Notes: generated from the sequence alone by a model not told the origin. Numbered from the stretch's first letter, positions 1 to 9,067 are shown. The stretch is DNA of 64,000 nucleotides from Anaerolineales bacterium (GCA_015075275.1 JABTUU010000002.1:186001-250000), one strand, 5' to 3'. Numbers and translations: made by a program.

Positions 1-492
1 CGCCTGACGATTCAAAGGGAAGATATATTCAGCAAGTTCCAAGTTAGGCAACGCCGCGTAAAAGACCGCCTCGACATATCCTGCCGCCGTCAACGCTTTT
101 CTTATTCGAGCCGGGGCAGCTGGAGATATTGCCGCTGAGCGGGCTGGATAAATATTATAGCGATTGGAAAAACCGAGCAAGATTCGTCCGCCAGGGCGAA
201 GCGTTTTAGCGATCTCCGTCAACGTTTCAACTTCCTTGTTCAAAGTATCGCTTGCAAAGCCTAATGGCAAAAACGCGAAGTCAAAGTTCGTCAACGGCAA
301 CGGCATTTCTCGTCGCAATTCCTCAAAATCAGCGAGGTGCGTAGGAAAGCCCAAGCGAGCAAAGAGTTGCGCCACGTCGCCCAAGCCGCGTCCAAGCAAT
401 AAACACTTACTGTCCGTCGAAATTGGCAATAGGAATCGCCAATCTGCGCTATGCTCAAGGGGGGATGTATTGGCGCGCATTTCAAATTTCAT
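1..492 (-). CDS. SAM-dependent methyltransferase-like protein (3' end cut by window edge)
   Basis: The reading frame runs from ATG at 492 off the left edge, so 164 N-terminal residues are visible and the C terminus is missing. It contains a glycine-rich stretch (LLLGRGLGDVAQLFARLG), a later DFAFLPLGFAS segment and an ALKTLRPGG-like segment (EIAKTLRPGGRILLGFSNR). That order is what class I methyltransferases show for motif I, motif IV and the post-IV loop. The frame then continues with YAALPNLELAEYIFPLN, a pattern I associate with glycan-cluster methyltransferase-like proteins. It starts 14 nt after the flippase stop codon and is the last visible gene of the surface-glycan operon. Its substrate is unknown. 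A second ATG at 480 is an alternative start. Confidence 0.6.
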   Translation of the reverse strand, partial: MKFEMRANTSPLEHSADWRFLLPISTDSKCLLLGRGLGDVAQLFARLGFPTHLADFEELRREMPLPLTNFDFAFLPLGFASDTLNKEVETLTEIAKTLRPGGRILLGFSNRYNIYPARSAAISPAAPARIRKALTAAGYVEAVFYAALPNLELAEYIFPLNRQA

Positions 493-505
493 CGCTTCCA
501 GATTC

Positions 506-1966
506 TCATCCCGCAGCAGATTTCGTCCCGCCAATCAGGCGCATAAGGCGGAGTAAATTATCGCGTTCGAGCCTCCATAAAACGCCAAGGTAGCTCGCCA
601 TGCCAGTCAACGCAACTAGAGCCAATTGAATAAAAGGCGATGCGTCTGCGGTCAGATATAAGATCAGCAGCGTGAGAGGGGTCATCGCTAGCCCGGCAAG
701 AAAAGCGGGCTTTAATTCTTTGAAAATATCCACGATCCTAACGCGCACAAACTTGGTTGCCAATGTCAGACTGACAATCCTCCTGATTAATACCGCAAAT
801 AAATGTCCCCAAGCAACGCCGATCAAGCCAAAATGCGAACCGATCCAAATGGAAGGGACAATTACAATAACCGTTAGAACCGTTAGTCCTAATAAAATAT
901 CCGTCCGCCCAATTGCCTTATACACATCTCCGATATGATAGCCGATCGAATAGACCCAGGCATAGACCGCCAACACGCGCAAGACAGGAATCGCTTCAAG
1001 CCATTGTTCGCCAAAAGCCACTCGGATAATTGGATCCGCCGCAAGGAACAACCCTAAAGAAATCGGGACCGCCATCAACTGAATCAAGCGCACGGAAGCC
1101 AGAACTCCACGCCGCAATTCTTCAGGTTTATCCTGAATGGAAGAAAAGGCTGGGAAAGTGACTCCGCCCATGACCCATAAATTTCCGATCAACAGCATTT
1201 CGGGCAGACGATATGCCAGCGTATAAACGCTTAGCTTAGCCAGCCCAAACGCCTTACCGACGATAATATAATCAATATTATCTATAATCACGCTAAGAAG
1301 ATCGCTAATCGTCACCGACGAGCCGAACTTCATCAGCGAACCGATCAATTTCGTGTTTAAACTTAAACGCGGCCGCCACTTTGCCACCGCCCAAACAAGG
1401 ATAACAGAAGCGACCGCGCCTAGAAGCTGCCCGAACACTAAAGCCCACACACCGAAACCTGCGACCGCCAACCCAATGGAAGCGACGCCTTTGACGATCG
1501 TATTCCCCATATCTGGAATAAATTTACGCCGATAATCCAGATCTTTCATCAACAGGATTACATGAACGGCTCCCAGCGCATTAACGGCAAAAGACGCTCC
1601 CAGCCAACGTAAGACAGAAATAATCCGCGGTTCATTAAAATAATCTGCAAAAAACGGCGCGACTACAATCGTAACGGCGGATAAAGTAAAACCAATAATC
1701 AGGTTTACAGTAAAGACAGTATTCGCAGCCTCATTCACTCCCTCTTTACGTTGAATGAGCGCCAACCCTAATCCCAAATCTTTCACTAATGAAAGATAAT
1801 TGATAGCTACAATGGCGATAGAAAGCAATCCAAAGTCATCTTTAGCGAGGATACGCGCCAAAATAGCGGTTGTCACCAGAACAACGCCTCTGCCTAAGCC
1901 ATAGGTTAAGAAATTCCAGATCATACCGCGTCCAGCCTTGCGGGTGATCTGACCGCTAGAGGTCAT
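506..1966 (-). CDS. Wzx-type polysaccharide flippase (MATE/MOP superfamily)
   Basis: A 486-residue polytopic membrane protein with about 12-14 hydrophobic segments, the usual size for Wzx or MurJ-like lipid-linked oligosaccharide flippases. Family-like features are the N-terminal AGRGMIWNFLTYGLGRGVV, the FGLLSIAIVAINYLSLVKDLGLG segment and the WVMGGVTFPAFSSIQDKPEELRRG loop, which is common to Polysacc_synt proteins. It should flip undecaprenyl-linked sugar units across the membrane. A start at 1966 was preferred over the longer frame from 2053 because GGAAG lies just upstream and the longer frame would overlap the ligase end. It follows the O-antigen-ligase-like gene by 19 nt in the same operon. 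Confidence 0.85.
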   Translation of the reverse strand: MTSSGQITRKAGRGMIWNFLTYGLGRGVVLVTTAILARILAKDDFGLLSIAIVAINYLSLVKDLGLGLALIQRKEGVNEAANTVFTVNLIIGFTLSAVTIVVAPFFADYFNEPRIISVLRWLGASFAVNALGAVHVILLMKDLDYRRKFIPDMGNTIVKGVASIGLAVAGFGVWALVFGQLLGAVASVILVWAVAKWRPRLSLNTKLIGSLMKFGSSVTISDLLSVIIDNIDYIIVGKAFGLAKLSVYTLAYRLPEMLLIGNLWVMGGVTFPAFSSIQDKPEELRRGVLASVRLIQLMAVPISLGLFLAADPIIRVAFGEQWLEAIPVLRVLAVYAWVYSIGYHIGDVYKAIGRTDILLGLTVLTVIVIVPSIWIGSHFGLIGVAWGHLFAVLIRRIVSLTLATKFVRVRIVDIFKELKPAFLAGLAMTPLTLLILYLTADASPFIQLALVALTGMASYLGVLWRLERDNLLRLMRLIGGTKSAAG

Positions 1967-1985
1967 ATCTTCCACGACAAGCGGA

Positions 1986-3476
1986 CTATCGCTCAAGCGA
2001 CAACTCTCGCGGCGCAAATTGCGACGCCCCCACGCTGGACTGCAGTTCGTCAATTAACTGAATCAAGGTAACGCTCAAAGCGACAAAAATCCAAAAATAA
2101 CGGATATAGGCATTATGTAAAAATGCAGCGGCGATCATATAGGCGATCATAGACACGCGCAACGAATTAACCCAGGGCAATAAGGAAATATATTTCGGCA
2201 TACGTTGGACGGTTCGCGCCGCGCGCGCCAAGCCAGCTAACAAAGCCAAGACTACGCCAAAAAAAGATATTGCGCCTAAAACGCCCGTTTCGGCAATCAC
2301 TTGAGTGTACAGAGAATGTGCGTCTCGCTCTTCCGAGCGCAGTTCCAGTCCGATCTGTTGCGCATACGTTTGATAGCTATTCGGAAAATTACCTGCGCCA
2401 ACGCCAAACAGCGGATGGTCTTCAAACATCATCAACCCAGCGATCAATTCGCTGGAACGCCCGCGAAAAGAAGAATCTTCGTACACATTAACGCCGCCTT
2501 CCGCGCTAGGCGTAAGCGACAAGAGGCTTTCAAAACGTTCAAGATATGTAGACGGTAGAAGCAAGATAAATATGGCGGCAAGTCCTAAAATACCCACCGC
2601 TATCGAAGGGGCGATCTTTTTTTCAAAGACGAAGAGCATTAAAATCATGCTCACTATGAACGCTAAATACCCGCCGCGGCTATATGTATTTAGCAACCCA
2701 AAGCCGATAATCCCAAAAGCGGCAATGACATATAGTTTAACCAGCGGGCGCGATTGATTGAAGATCTGAAAAGCGACCAGCGGCAGAATCGCCACAAGAA
2801 CTTCCCCCCACATGTTCGGGTCTCGAATCGGCCCGCCGATTCGATGGGTAGTGTCGCCGCCCACGACGCTTTGCGTTTTTATTCGAGCCATGCCGAAGAA
2901 ATCTTGCGAATAATTTCCGCTAGAGATTTGATACGCGCCCAACAAACACAACGCAGTTGTAATAAAGATAATGATCCAAACCGCCTGTTTCCAGGTGGAA
3001 ATTTCTCGGATGGCGAACAGAATGGTATAAAGGATAAAAATATCTTTCGCCAAATCTTGAATGGCTTCCATCGCCCGGCCTTTATCTGAAGCGACGGCAT
3101 ACGATAGCAGCACAGAGACAAAATAAAGAATCAAAAACACTTCGATCACAAAAGTGCGCGCGCGATGCTTGGGCAATTGCCCGGCATAATAATTACGAAT
3201 CAAGATAGCGGCAAAAATTACAACAACCAGCGGCTTGGTCATGCTTGGATAACCGCGATCGGTCAATTCCGCCGAAATATTGGTAAAAATAACAATAATC
3301 AGAACGTTCGCGCCAAGATTCGGCTTGATAACAACCATCATCACCATGACAATGCCCAAAACCCCAGCGGCGCCATACAATCCGATGTCAGAATCTGGAA
3401 CTGTTAGAGCCCAAGAAGCCGCGCCTGCAAGAAACAGGCTAATCAACAGGAAGATTAAGTCATTATTTTTAGTCAT
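1986..3476 (-). CDS. O-antigen ligase / Wzy-like polymerase (Wzy_C family)
   Basis: 496 residues with about 11-12 membrane segments. It carries the signature of the RfaL/Wzy_C family in the large periplasmic loop: LNTYSRGGYLAFIVSM before it, then a RSSELIAGLMMFEDHPLFG stretch and the GVGAGNFPNSYQTYAQ motif, followed by the DAHSLYTQVIAETGVLG segment. These enzymes either polymerise lipid-linked repeat units or transfer the finished glycan to an acceptor; sequence alone does not separate the two. It lies between the secreted protein and the flippase, consistent with extracellular assembly of the polymer made by this operon. Confidence 0.85.
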   Translation of the reverse strand: MTKNNDLIFLLISLFLAGAASWALTVPDSDIGLYGAAGVLGIVMVMMVVIKPNLGANVLIIVIFTNISAELTDRGYPSMTKPLVVVIFAAILIRNYYAGQLPKHRARTFVIEVFLILYFVSVLLSYAVASDKGRAMEAIQDLAKDIFILYTILFAIREISTWKQAVWIIIFITTALCLLGAYQISSGNYSQDFFGMARIKTQSVVGGDTTHRIGGPIRDPNMWGEVLVAILPLVAFQIFNQSRPLVKLYVIAAFGIIGFGLLNTYSRGGYLAFIVSMILMLFVFEKKIAPSIAVGILGLAAIFILLLPSTYLERFESLLSLTPSAEGGVNVYEDSSFRGRSSELIAGLMMFEDHPLFGVGAGNFPNSYQTYAQQIGLELRSEERDAHSLYTQVIAETGVLGAISFFGVVLALLAGLARAARTVQRMPKYISLLPWVNSLRVSMIAYMIAAAFLHNAYIRYFWIFVALSVTLIQLIDELQSSVGASQFAPRELSLER

Positions 3477-3509
3477 TTTCTCATTCCTCGTTATAAACCG
3501 GGCGAGAAG

Positions 3510-4610
3510 TCACGGAACGGAAACGGCGGGATAGTTCCAATCAATGACTGCATACCAATCGGGCGGTATGTTTCGCAACATATCTTCAGACCAGATCGCC
3601 GCATCCCAATGAGCGGTTGCATTTCCTTCGCCATATGTCTTCGGATGTCCGCTATTGTCAACGATAAAGCCGCCATATTCTTGCATATTTAACGTCCAAA
3701 CGATACAGCCTTGAACTCCCGAACAAGCCCGCAGAATTTCGTCCTTAGCGATCTCGGGCTTGATCACAAGGCGCGCGCCTTCGGGAATATCAAATTGAGT
3801 CGCGCCAATGCCATCCGTTTTAGTGAAGGGGGGAATGAAAGGGGGCCAGCCGTTCGCGGCGCAAACTTCCGGCTTGCACGGGTAATCGTATGCAATTGTA
3901 ACCGCATGGCCGATATAACCACGCTCCACTTCACACGGGCGCACAATTCCGGCAAAACCGCCCAACCCCGCGCCGCGTTGAGCAAAACCTTCGGGCGGAA
4001 TTCCAGAGGAATAAACGCTATATTTATATACGCCGCCCGCCTGCCAGCTTCCAGCGTCAAGAATCCGACCTTTAATCAAGCCCCACTCTTCGCCAGTGTC
4101 AATATTGATCAAGGTCAGTTCGCCGTCCGTGCCAGACGCCGGGCGGGCGTATGCAGGGATAGGAATTAAAACTGTGCCGCCCGATTCCCCATATTCGATG
4201 ACAGAGTCGGCGTTGACAATGCGAGGGCTGCGTCCTTCCTGCAACTTGACCGGGATTAAAGGAGTCGCATTATCAATAAAATAGATATTCGGAGAATATT
4301 TCGAGACATCCGAACCAACCCAATTTGATTCTTTGAAAAAGGCGGCGATCATTTTATCGGTGTCTGGATGGAATTTGGCTTTTGCCCAGTCAATTGGAAC
4401 ATTCCACAACGAATCGTCGGTATAAGGACGCAAACATTTACGGCCAAGGTCATTAATATTTACAGCCGTAACAGGCGCTACGATTTCAGAAGTTTGCATT
4501 GGCTGAACGGGCTCAGATTTATTCGCGTCCACAGAAGGCAACGCTGCGCAAGCAGTTGCCAAGGCGCTTATAGATAAGGTTAACTGGAAGAGACGATTAA
4601 GAAATTTCAT
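3510..4610 (-). CDS. Secreted protein of unknown function in the glycan operon
   Basis: 366 residues. The N terminus MKFLNRLFQLTLSISALATACAALPS is a signal peptide with a weak lipobox (ATA before Cys), so it may be a lipoprotein. A Pro/Thr-rich linker follows, then a mature domain beginning CLRPYTDDSLWNVPIDW. Recognisable conserved-looking blocks are RGAGLGGFAGIVRPCEVE, GYIGHAVTIAYDYPC and YGGFIVDNSGHPKTYG; the alternation suggests a beta-rich secreted enzyme or lectin, but I do not recognise a named family. The start at 4610 gives a clean signal peptide, whereas the longer frame to 4715 does not. It overlaps the upstream acyltransferase by 14 nt, so the two are probably translationally coupled. 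Confidence 0.7.
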   Translation of the reverse strand: MKFLNRLFQLTLSISALATACAALPSVDANKSEPVQPMQTSEIVAPVTAVNINDLGRKCLRPYTDDSLWNVPIDWAKAKFHPDTDKMIAAFFKESNWVGSDVSKYSPNIYFIDNATPLIPVKLQEGRSPRIVNADSVIEYGESGGTVLIPIPAYARPASGTDGELTLINIDTGEEWGLIKGRILDAGSWQAGGVYKYSVYSSGIPPEGFAQRGAGLGGFAGIVRPCEVERGYIGHAVTIAYDYPCKPEVCAANGWPPFIPPFTKTDGIGATQFDIPEGARLVIKPEIAKDEILRACSGVQGCIVWTLNMQEYGGFIVDNSGHPKTYGEGNATAHWDAAIWSEDMLRNIPPDWYAVIDWNYPAVSVP

Positions 4611-5826
4611 CGTCCCGACGTTCTCCAATTGAGCGAGCGGCTTTGATCCGATAGCGGATACGTTTGAGGCATTCGGCGAGTCGGGGAACTCGTTGAACTG
4701 CGCGCTTAATTTCAATTGCCGAATTTCCGATGAGGAATCTACATGCGCTTTTCACCAGTTTAATTTCATACATTGTAACGATGTCTGTGGAAAAACTTTG
4801 CTTATAAGGAGTGTCGCCAGCCAAAAAATCATAGACGTTTCTATTCTTAGACGCGTTGTACATAATCGCATGATAGTGCGAAACCAAGCCTGGGCGGTAT
4901 ACATTCTGCGGCAGGTAATTAAATCCGCTCTGATAAAAAAGAACCTGTCCGCCGTAAACAAAACAATATAAATACCCAAGGCTTCCGGCTGAATTGAAGA
5001 TATGCAGGAGTTGAATTTCTTGCGCTTCAAAGCGGGAACGGATCAATTCTTTGTGGAATTGATACACATAACGATTGGCAAACGCGCCCGGCCGCCCAGC
5101 CTTGCTCCATTTCGCCTGATGAAGCGCAACCAGCCGCTCAAACATAGACAAGGCTTCCGCTTGGTTCATCGCCTCTTGAACGACAAGCGCGCCCCCATTC
5201 GCCTCATATTGCTTGATCGAGCGTCGAATTTGATTGCGCTTATTTGGGCTTAATAATGCGTATAGATCCAAATTAGCGGCGCGGACTTTTTGTAAATCCG
5301 TCCAATAGGAAGCGGCTGAATGCGCCTCCAAGACGCGGAAAGGATAACGCCGCTCTTGATTAAGTAGGTCGAAGTCTTGGACAAATTTAGAGGAGACCCA
5401 TGAGAATTTGAATTCATCCCAGCCCAAAGCGCTCAGGTAGCGTATCGCTTCCGCCTTGTCTTTGAGCGCCGCCGAATCGTACAAAATAGAATTATATTCC
5501 GCATAAATATCGTCATAGGTTTGAACGGCAGTCGCATTCAAAGCAAACACTTCAGATGGGAGAACGCCGTATCTATTCTTCTTCTTTTTACCGATGAAAA
5601 AAGCCAAGACCGGCAAGTCGCCCAAGTAACCGACAATCAACTCGAGGCGGGTTTCGCGCGGAAGGCTCTTCAGCCAGACGGAGATCCAGCCCCACGAAGT
5701 GAAGTACGTATGCTCGCTTCGATGCTGCAAACTCAACCAAACGCTTTCAACCGTCTGCATTTGCAAAAACGGATCGTAAGTCTGGAAGCGAAGAGATGCG
5801 TTATCAAATGTCATCAGGATAGGCAA
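4597..5826 (-). CDS. FemAB/CelD-type GNAT-fold acyltransferase
   Basis: 409 residues, soluble. The C-terminal half matches the Acetyltransf_6 (BioF2/CelD) pattern: LLSPNKRNQIRRSIKQYE, then FERLVALHQAKWSKAGRPG, then LHIFNSAGSLGYLYCFVYGG and YQSGFNYLPQNVYRPGLVSH, ending with YDFLAGDTPYKQSFS. Proteins of this family sit in exopolysaccharide and cellulose loci and are thought to add acyl or aminoacyl groups to glycans. It is 20 nt downstream of the membrane protein gene and overlaps the next gene. A role in decorating the polymer made by this operon is inference from context. Confidence 0.75.
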   Translation of the reverse strand: MPILMTFDNASLRFQTYDPFLQMQTVESVWLSLQHRSEHTYFTSWGWISVWLKSLPRETRLELIVGYLGDLPVLAFFIGKKKKNRYGVLPSEVFALNATAVQTYDDIYAEYNSILYDSAALKDKAEAIRYLSALGWDEFKFSWVSSKFVQDFDLLNQERRYPFRVLEAHSAASYWTDLQKVRAANLDLYALLSPNKRNQIRRSIKQYEANGGALVVQEAMNQAEALSMFERLVALHQAKWSKAGRPGAFANRYVYQFHKELIRSRFEAQEIQLLHIFNSAGSLGYLYCFVYGGQVLFYQSGFNYLPQNVYRPGLVSHYHAIMYNASKNRNVYDFLAGDTPYKQSFSTDIVTMYEIKLVKSACRFLIGNSAIEIKRAVQRVPRLAECLKRIRYRIKAARSIGERRDDEIS

Positions 5827-5846
5827 AAACGTAGAAGAGGATTCTC

Positions 5847-6575
5847 TTATTGGCTCGGCTCAAGTTGTCGTTCTGCGCGCAACAGGTCCAGCAGGATAAA
5901 TAAGCATACGAAGATATAGAAGAATTCATAATTGCTTTCTTTAATTTCCTGCACGGCTTGGACAAATGGGACTCCGGCATAGCTATAGTCAGCCTCCAAA
6001 ACAAGTTTAGCCACTTTAGCCAGCAAATAATTGAACACAAAGAACATACCCAAACCCCAAGGAATAATAGGTATAAATTTAGAGCCGAATTTATTAAACT
6101 TGGGAAGCGCGGCGGCAACTAACGGTATCAGGAAGACGAAGAAGCCCCAGAAAACATCAAACTCGCTCTCAAAGGGCAAAGCGACGCCATTAAATTCAAT
6201 GTTATGAATTGTGATCTCATCCTGCTTGTTAATTTCAGCGAGGCTTTCAGGAGTGGCGAAGCCAAAGATTCTCTGTCCCCAACTAATCTCTTCTCCCGCG
6301 CCAAAAAGGAACAAAAGCGCCAACGCAAGGTATGCCGCTTGTTTTACCCAAAAGACCTTTGTAATTCTGCGTCGCTTTATTGTGGAGTAAAAGGCGTAAA
6401 ACATCAAACCCGAGGCGATAAACAAAGAGAGAGCGCCGAGGTTCTCAAAATAGCCGTCCTCACGGTAGAGTCGAGGAGCCAACTCGTTGAATCTTAATGT
6501 TAAGTAGGTTAACCCCGTGTAAGCAAAAACAACGGCATAGAAAATTGGTTTATAAAATATACTCGTTCTATTCAT
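5847..6575 (-). CDS. Integral membrane protein of unknown function
   Basis: 242 residues with six or seven predicted membrane segments. The central loop holds a striking polar block, GAGEEISWGQRIFGFATPES followed by NKQDEITIHNIEF. Paired acidic residues, a His and an Asn at a membrane boundary suggest a catalytic or binding site. I recognise the GEEISWGQR block as recurrent in uncharacterised membrane proteins near glycan genes but know no assigned function. It sits between the priming sugar transferase and the FemAB-like acyltransferase, with short spacers on both sides, so it is part of the operon. A glycan-modifying or lipid-carrier role is possible but unproven. Confidence 0.7.
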   Translation of the reverse strand: MNRTSIFYKPIFYAVVFAYTGLTYLTLRFNELAPRLYREDGYFENLGALSLFIASGLMFYAFYSTIKRRRITKVFWVKQAAYLALALLFLFGAGEEISWGQRIFGFATPESLAEINKQDEITIHNIEFNGVALPFESEFDVFWGFFVFLIPLVAAALPKFNKFGSKFIPIIPWGLGMFFVFNYLLAKVAKLVLEADYSYAGVPFVQAVQEIKESNYEFFYIFVCLFILLDLLRAERQLEPSQ

Positions 6576-6605
6576 ACGTCCTCGTTATCTTCAAATAGTC
6601 GGAAA

Positions 6606-7310
6606 CTAGTGCGCGCCTCGCTGTTCAAAAACAGCGAGAATTGTCTTAAACAAAATCGCAAAATCCAAGCAGATACAGGCGTGATCAATATACGCGATGT
6701 CCAGCCTGAGACGGTCGTCAAATTCTGATTGAGCCCGCCCGACAATTTGCCATAGTCCTGTCAGACCGGGCGGAACGTCCAAGCGTTCAGTCTGCCACAA
6801 CTGGTACGTTTCTACGCCGAAGGAGGTGGGGCGCGGACCCACCAGACTCATTTCGCCTTTCAAGATGTTGAACAATTGAGGAAGTTCATCCAAGCTTGTT
6901 TTTCTTAAGAAGCGCCCGATTTTGGTCACCCGAGGATCGTCGGTAATTTTGAAATCGGGCCACTGCAATTCATTCAGATGCGCGTATTGCTTCTTCAGAT
7001 CTTCAGCGTTCGGCGCCATTGTCCGAAATTTATAGATTACAAAACGCTTCCCGCCTTTTCCTGTGCGAAGCTGGCTAAAAACCGCCGGCGCGCCGGGCGA
7101 GGTGACGACAATAATCAGCCAAATCGCAGCAACCACAATCAGCCAGAAAGGGGCGCTGACGATCACCAAAAATAAATCCATGAAACGTTTTGCCCATAAA
7201 TAAGTTTGACCCGTAAAAACATGTTTCTTTGGGTCAAATTGAATTAACCATTCGTTCAAATTTTCTCGCGTCAGATTCATAGGAATTTCAGGAAACGCTT
7301 TCGCTTTCAT
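6606..7310 (-). CDS. Priming sugar-phosphate transferase (WcaJ/WbaP family)
   Basis: 234 residues; corresponds to the catalytic domain of polyprenyl-phosphate glycosylphosphotransferases. An N-terminal hydrophobic hairpin (RFMDLFLVIVSAPFWLIV) is followed by the family motifs YKFRTM, DELPQLFNILKGEMSLVGPR and PPGLTGLWQIVGR. These enzymes load the first sugar phosphate onto undecaprenyl phosphate, starting repeat-unit synthesis at the inner membrane. It lacks the multi-membrane N-terminal extension of full-length WcaJ, so it is the short single-domain form. The start overlaps the end of the GGDEF-like gene by 23 nt; a start at 7280 without overlap is the alternative. Neither has a strong Shine-Dalgarno. 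Confidence 0.9.
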   Translation of the reverse strand: MKAKAFPEIPMNLTRENLNEWLIQFDPKKHVFTGQTYLWAKRFMDLFLVIVSAPFWLIVVAAIWLIIVVTSPGAPAVFSQLRTGKGGKRFVIYKFRTMAPNAEDLKKQYAHLNELQWPDFKITDDPRVTKIGRFLRKTSLDELPQLFNILKGEMSLVGPRPTSFGVETYQLWQTERLDVPPGLTGLWQIVGRAQSEFDDRLRLDIAYIDHACICLDFAILFKTILAVFEQRGAH

Positions 7311-8160
7311 ATGGGTGAACTTCTTTAGTCAACGGAGCGCTTCCTTGCACAGCCTGTGAACGCGCCCGCGCCATATGCAAAAGATCTTCAAAATTAAGGA
7401 CTTCGTCGGGGAAGGTCGAGACGCCGCAAGTTATTTTAAAATTCGTCTTTCTCGTCAAAACACTGTCTACTCTTCCCGCTAAAAGTTGAACTTTCTCCAA
7501 CGGCGTTTCGGGGCACAAAATCAGAAAACGCCCGCCGCGATCCTGCATTAAAATATCGGTCTCGCGTATGCTTTCATTCAAGATCTGCCCGACTCTAGCG
7601 GCGGATAAACGCGTTATCATATCGCGCTGTAAAGCTTTCAAAACATCTCGCGAGGCTTGGTCGTCTTGCGACGACATCCTTATTACAATCAAAGAAAGCG
7701 GGTGATGATAGCGGCGGCTCCGGGTAATTTCAGTTTTAACAATGGCGGAAGATTCTTCCAGCTTAATAACGTCATGCGGAAACGCGCCCTGCGCCAGCGC
7801 ATCCATCATGGATTCAGATTGACCGATCGCCGCCGCCAATTGATACGACAACCATACTCCCACTTCCACCAGTATAAATTCCAACAGGACGATCGCCACA
7901 TCTTCTGTAGACGTATTCAAACGGTTGATCGTTCGAAAGAGCGCGAAATACACTGCGCCAAAAAAAATGCTCGGCACATACACCGGCATTTTATACAAAG
8001 CCGGAATGAAGATCATAATTGGGATAATTAAGATTGCAGAAATATAGAAATAAGATGCGAAATTAATAATTGGGCGGTCGGCGCTATCCAATTGCCCAAA
8101 AACTAAAATAACCAGCAGATAAAACGATACCAAAAGCAATGATTTTCTAAAATTAGTCAT
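7288..8160 (-). CDS. Membrane protein with degenerate GGDEF domain
   Basis: 290 residues. Four or five membrane segments occupy roughly residues 5-130. The C-terminal part (about 140-280) has the layout of a GGDEF domain: HPLSLIVIRM at the start, ESIRETDILMQDRGGRFLIL where the active-site loop falls, and KITCGVSTFP at the end. The signature loop reads RGGRF instead of GG(D/E)EF, so the catalytic acidic residue is missing and diguanylate cyclase activity is unlikely. It is the first gene of the glycan operon, so a role as a c-di-GMP or protein-interaction sensor controlling polymer synthesis is a reasonable inference. The start at 8160 (TTGGAA upstream) gives a proper first membrane helix; the frame extends to 8268 without one. 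Confidence 0.75.
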   Translation of the reverse strand: MTNFRKSLLLVSFYLLVILVFGQLDSADRPIINFASYFYISAILIIPIMIFIPALYKMPVYVPSIFFGAVYFALFRTINRLNTSTEDVAIVLLEFILVEVGVWLSYQLAAAIGQSESMMDALAQGAFPHDVIKLEESSAIVKTEITRSRRYHHPLSLIVIRMSSQDDQASRDVLKALQRDMITRLSAARVGQILNESIRETDILMQDRGGRFLILCPETPLEKVQLLAGRVDSVLTRKTNFKITCGVSTFPDEVLNFEDLLHMARARSQAVQGSAPLTKEVHPYESESVS

Positions 8161-8212
8161 ATTCGATTCCAATAACGAAGAATCCTTACAAAAATAACAG
8201 GTCGGGAGGGTA

Positions 8213-8241
8213 ATTATACTGTTTTTTTTGAGAGCGTAAAA
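8213..8241 (-). promoter_or_regulatory. Possible promoter of the glycan operon
   Basis: On the minus strand a perfect TATAAT (8213-8218) lies 52 nt before the ATG at 8160. The only -35 candidate at 17 nt is TTTTAC, a poor match, and the spacer contains an A8 tract. The -10 is convincing, the -35 is not. Confidence 0.35.
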
Positions 8242-8447
8242 AATAATCGCGTCAAACCAACCCCCCATCAGTCCCTATTGCCAGATAAACTCAACCTTAC
8301 TTAACGAATTTACATCGAGGCGCTCTAGCCGTTTACGCAGCAATTAACGCCTTCTTTACTTTTCTTTGATTTAACAGGTTTTAATATCGCGTTTGAATTA
8401 TAGGCTGCCCCACATCGCCCCATTAATTGCGCTTCATTTTCGCTTTT

Positions 8448-8930
8448 GCCTCAGGCTAGTCTATAAGCCGCATTCTGTCCTGCGGACGCTCTTGCGAGCG
8501 ACCCGCATGTGCGATCATCTCTCTGGGCGGCGCGTCGCCGCGCCGCTCGGTGCAGCCTACCCAGGACTGACTCGATCGCCAAGCGACAGAGTATGTATGA
8601 AGGCGAGCCGCCTCCCGCCATCCGCAGATGGCTTCGTCCTTGCTTGGCTTTGCTCCCGGCGGGGGTTACCTGACCGTCTACATTACTGTAGACGCCGGTG
8701 GTCTCTTACACCACCTTTTCACTCTTACTACCCTCGCCCTTGCGTTCCTCTCTCGATAAGAGAGGAAACAAAGACAAGGGAGCGACTTGTTTCTGTGGCC
8801 CTTTCCGGCAGGTTCGCTCCTCAACGGAGGCTTCCCCGCCCCGGGTGCTATCCGACGCCGTGCTCTATGGAGTGCGGACTTTCCTCGACTCTGCAAACAC
8901 AGAGCCGCGATCGCCCAACCAACCTGAGGC
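8448..8930 (-). ncRNA. rnpB: RNase P RNA (class A)
   Basis: The catalytic RNA of RNase P, which trims the 5' leader from tRNA precursors. The minus strand contains the near-universal core: GAGGAAAGTCCGCACTCC near the 5' end, ACAGAAACAAGTCGC in the middle, and GGGTAGGCTGCACCGAGCGG then GCGGCTTATAGACT at the 3' end. The termini were set from the P1 helix: GCCTCAGG at 8930-8923 pairs perfectly with CCTGAGGC at 8455-8448. At about 483 nt it is longer than the usual 350-420, so some helices are enlarged; a palindromic insert around 8745-8775 (TCTCTC..GAGAGA) is one. It is transcribed divergently from coaE. Long ORFs on both strands here are spurious. Confidence 0.95.
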
Positions 8931-8936
8931 GTTTGT

Positions 8937-8965
8937 ATAATACTCGCAAGAGGAAGACCCGTCAA
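8937..8965 (-). promoter_or_regulatory. Promoter of rnpB
   Basis: TTGACG (8965-8960), a 17-nt spacer, and TATTAT (8942-8937). The -10 ends 6 nt before the first base of the P1 helix at 8930, which is where transcription of RNase P RNA should start. Confidence 0.85.
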
Positions 8966-9067
8966 CCATGAACAGGCGGTATACAATTTTGAAAATGGGT
9001 TATTACCGGCTGGCTTTTTTTGTAAAAGACATTAAAATAGTGTTGCAATTTGATTGGAGGAATCATT

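Noticed and set aside
8393..8986. Open reading frames on both strands at 8393-8986
   Set aside because: They lie inside the RNase P RNA gene, whose conserved core and P1 helix are clear.
9050..9067. TTG start for coaE at 9050
   Set aside because: It would put the GGAGG ribosome-binding site inside the coding region; GTG at 9068 fits.
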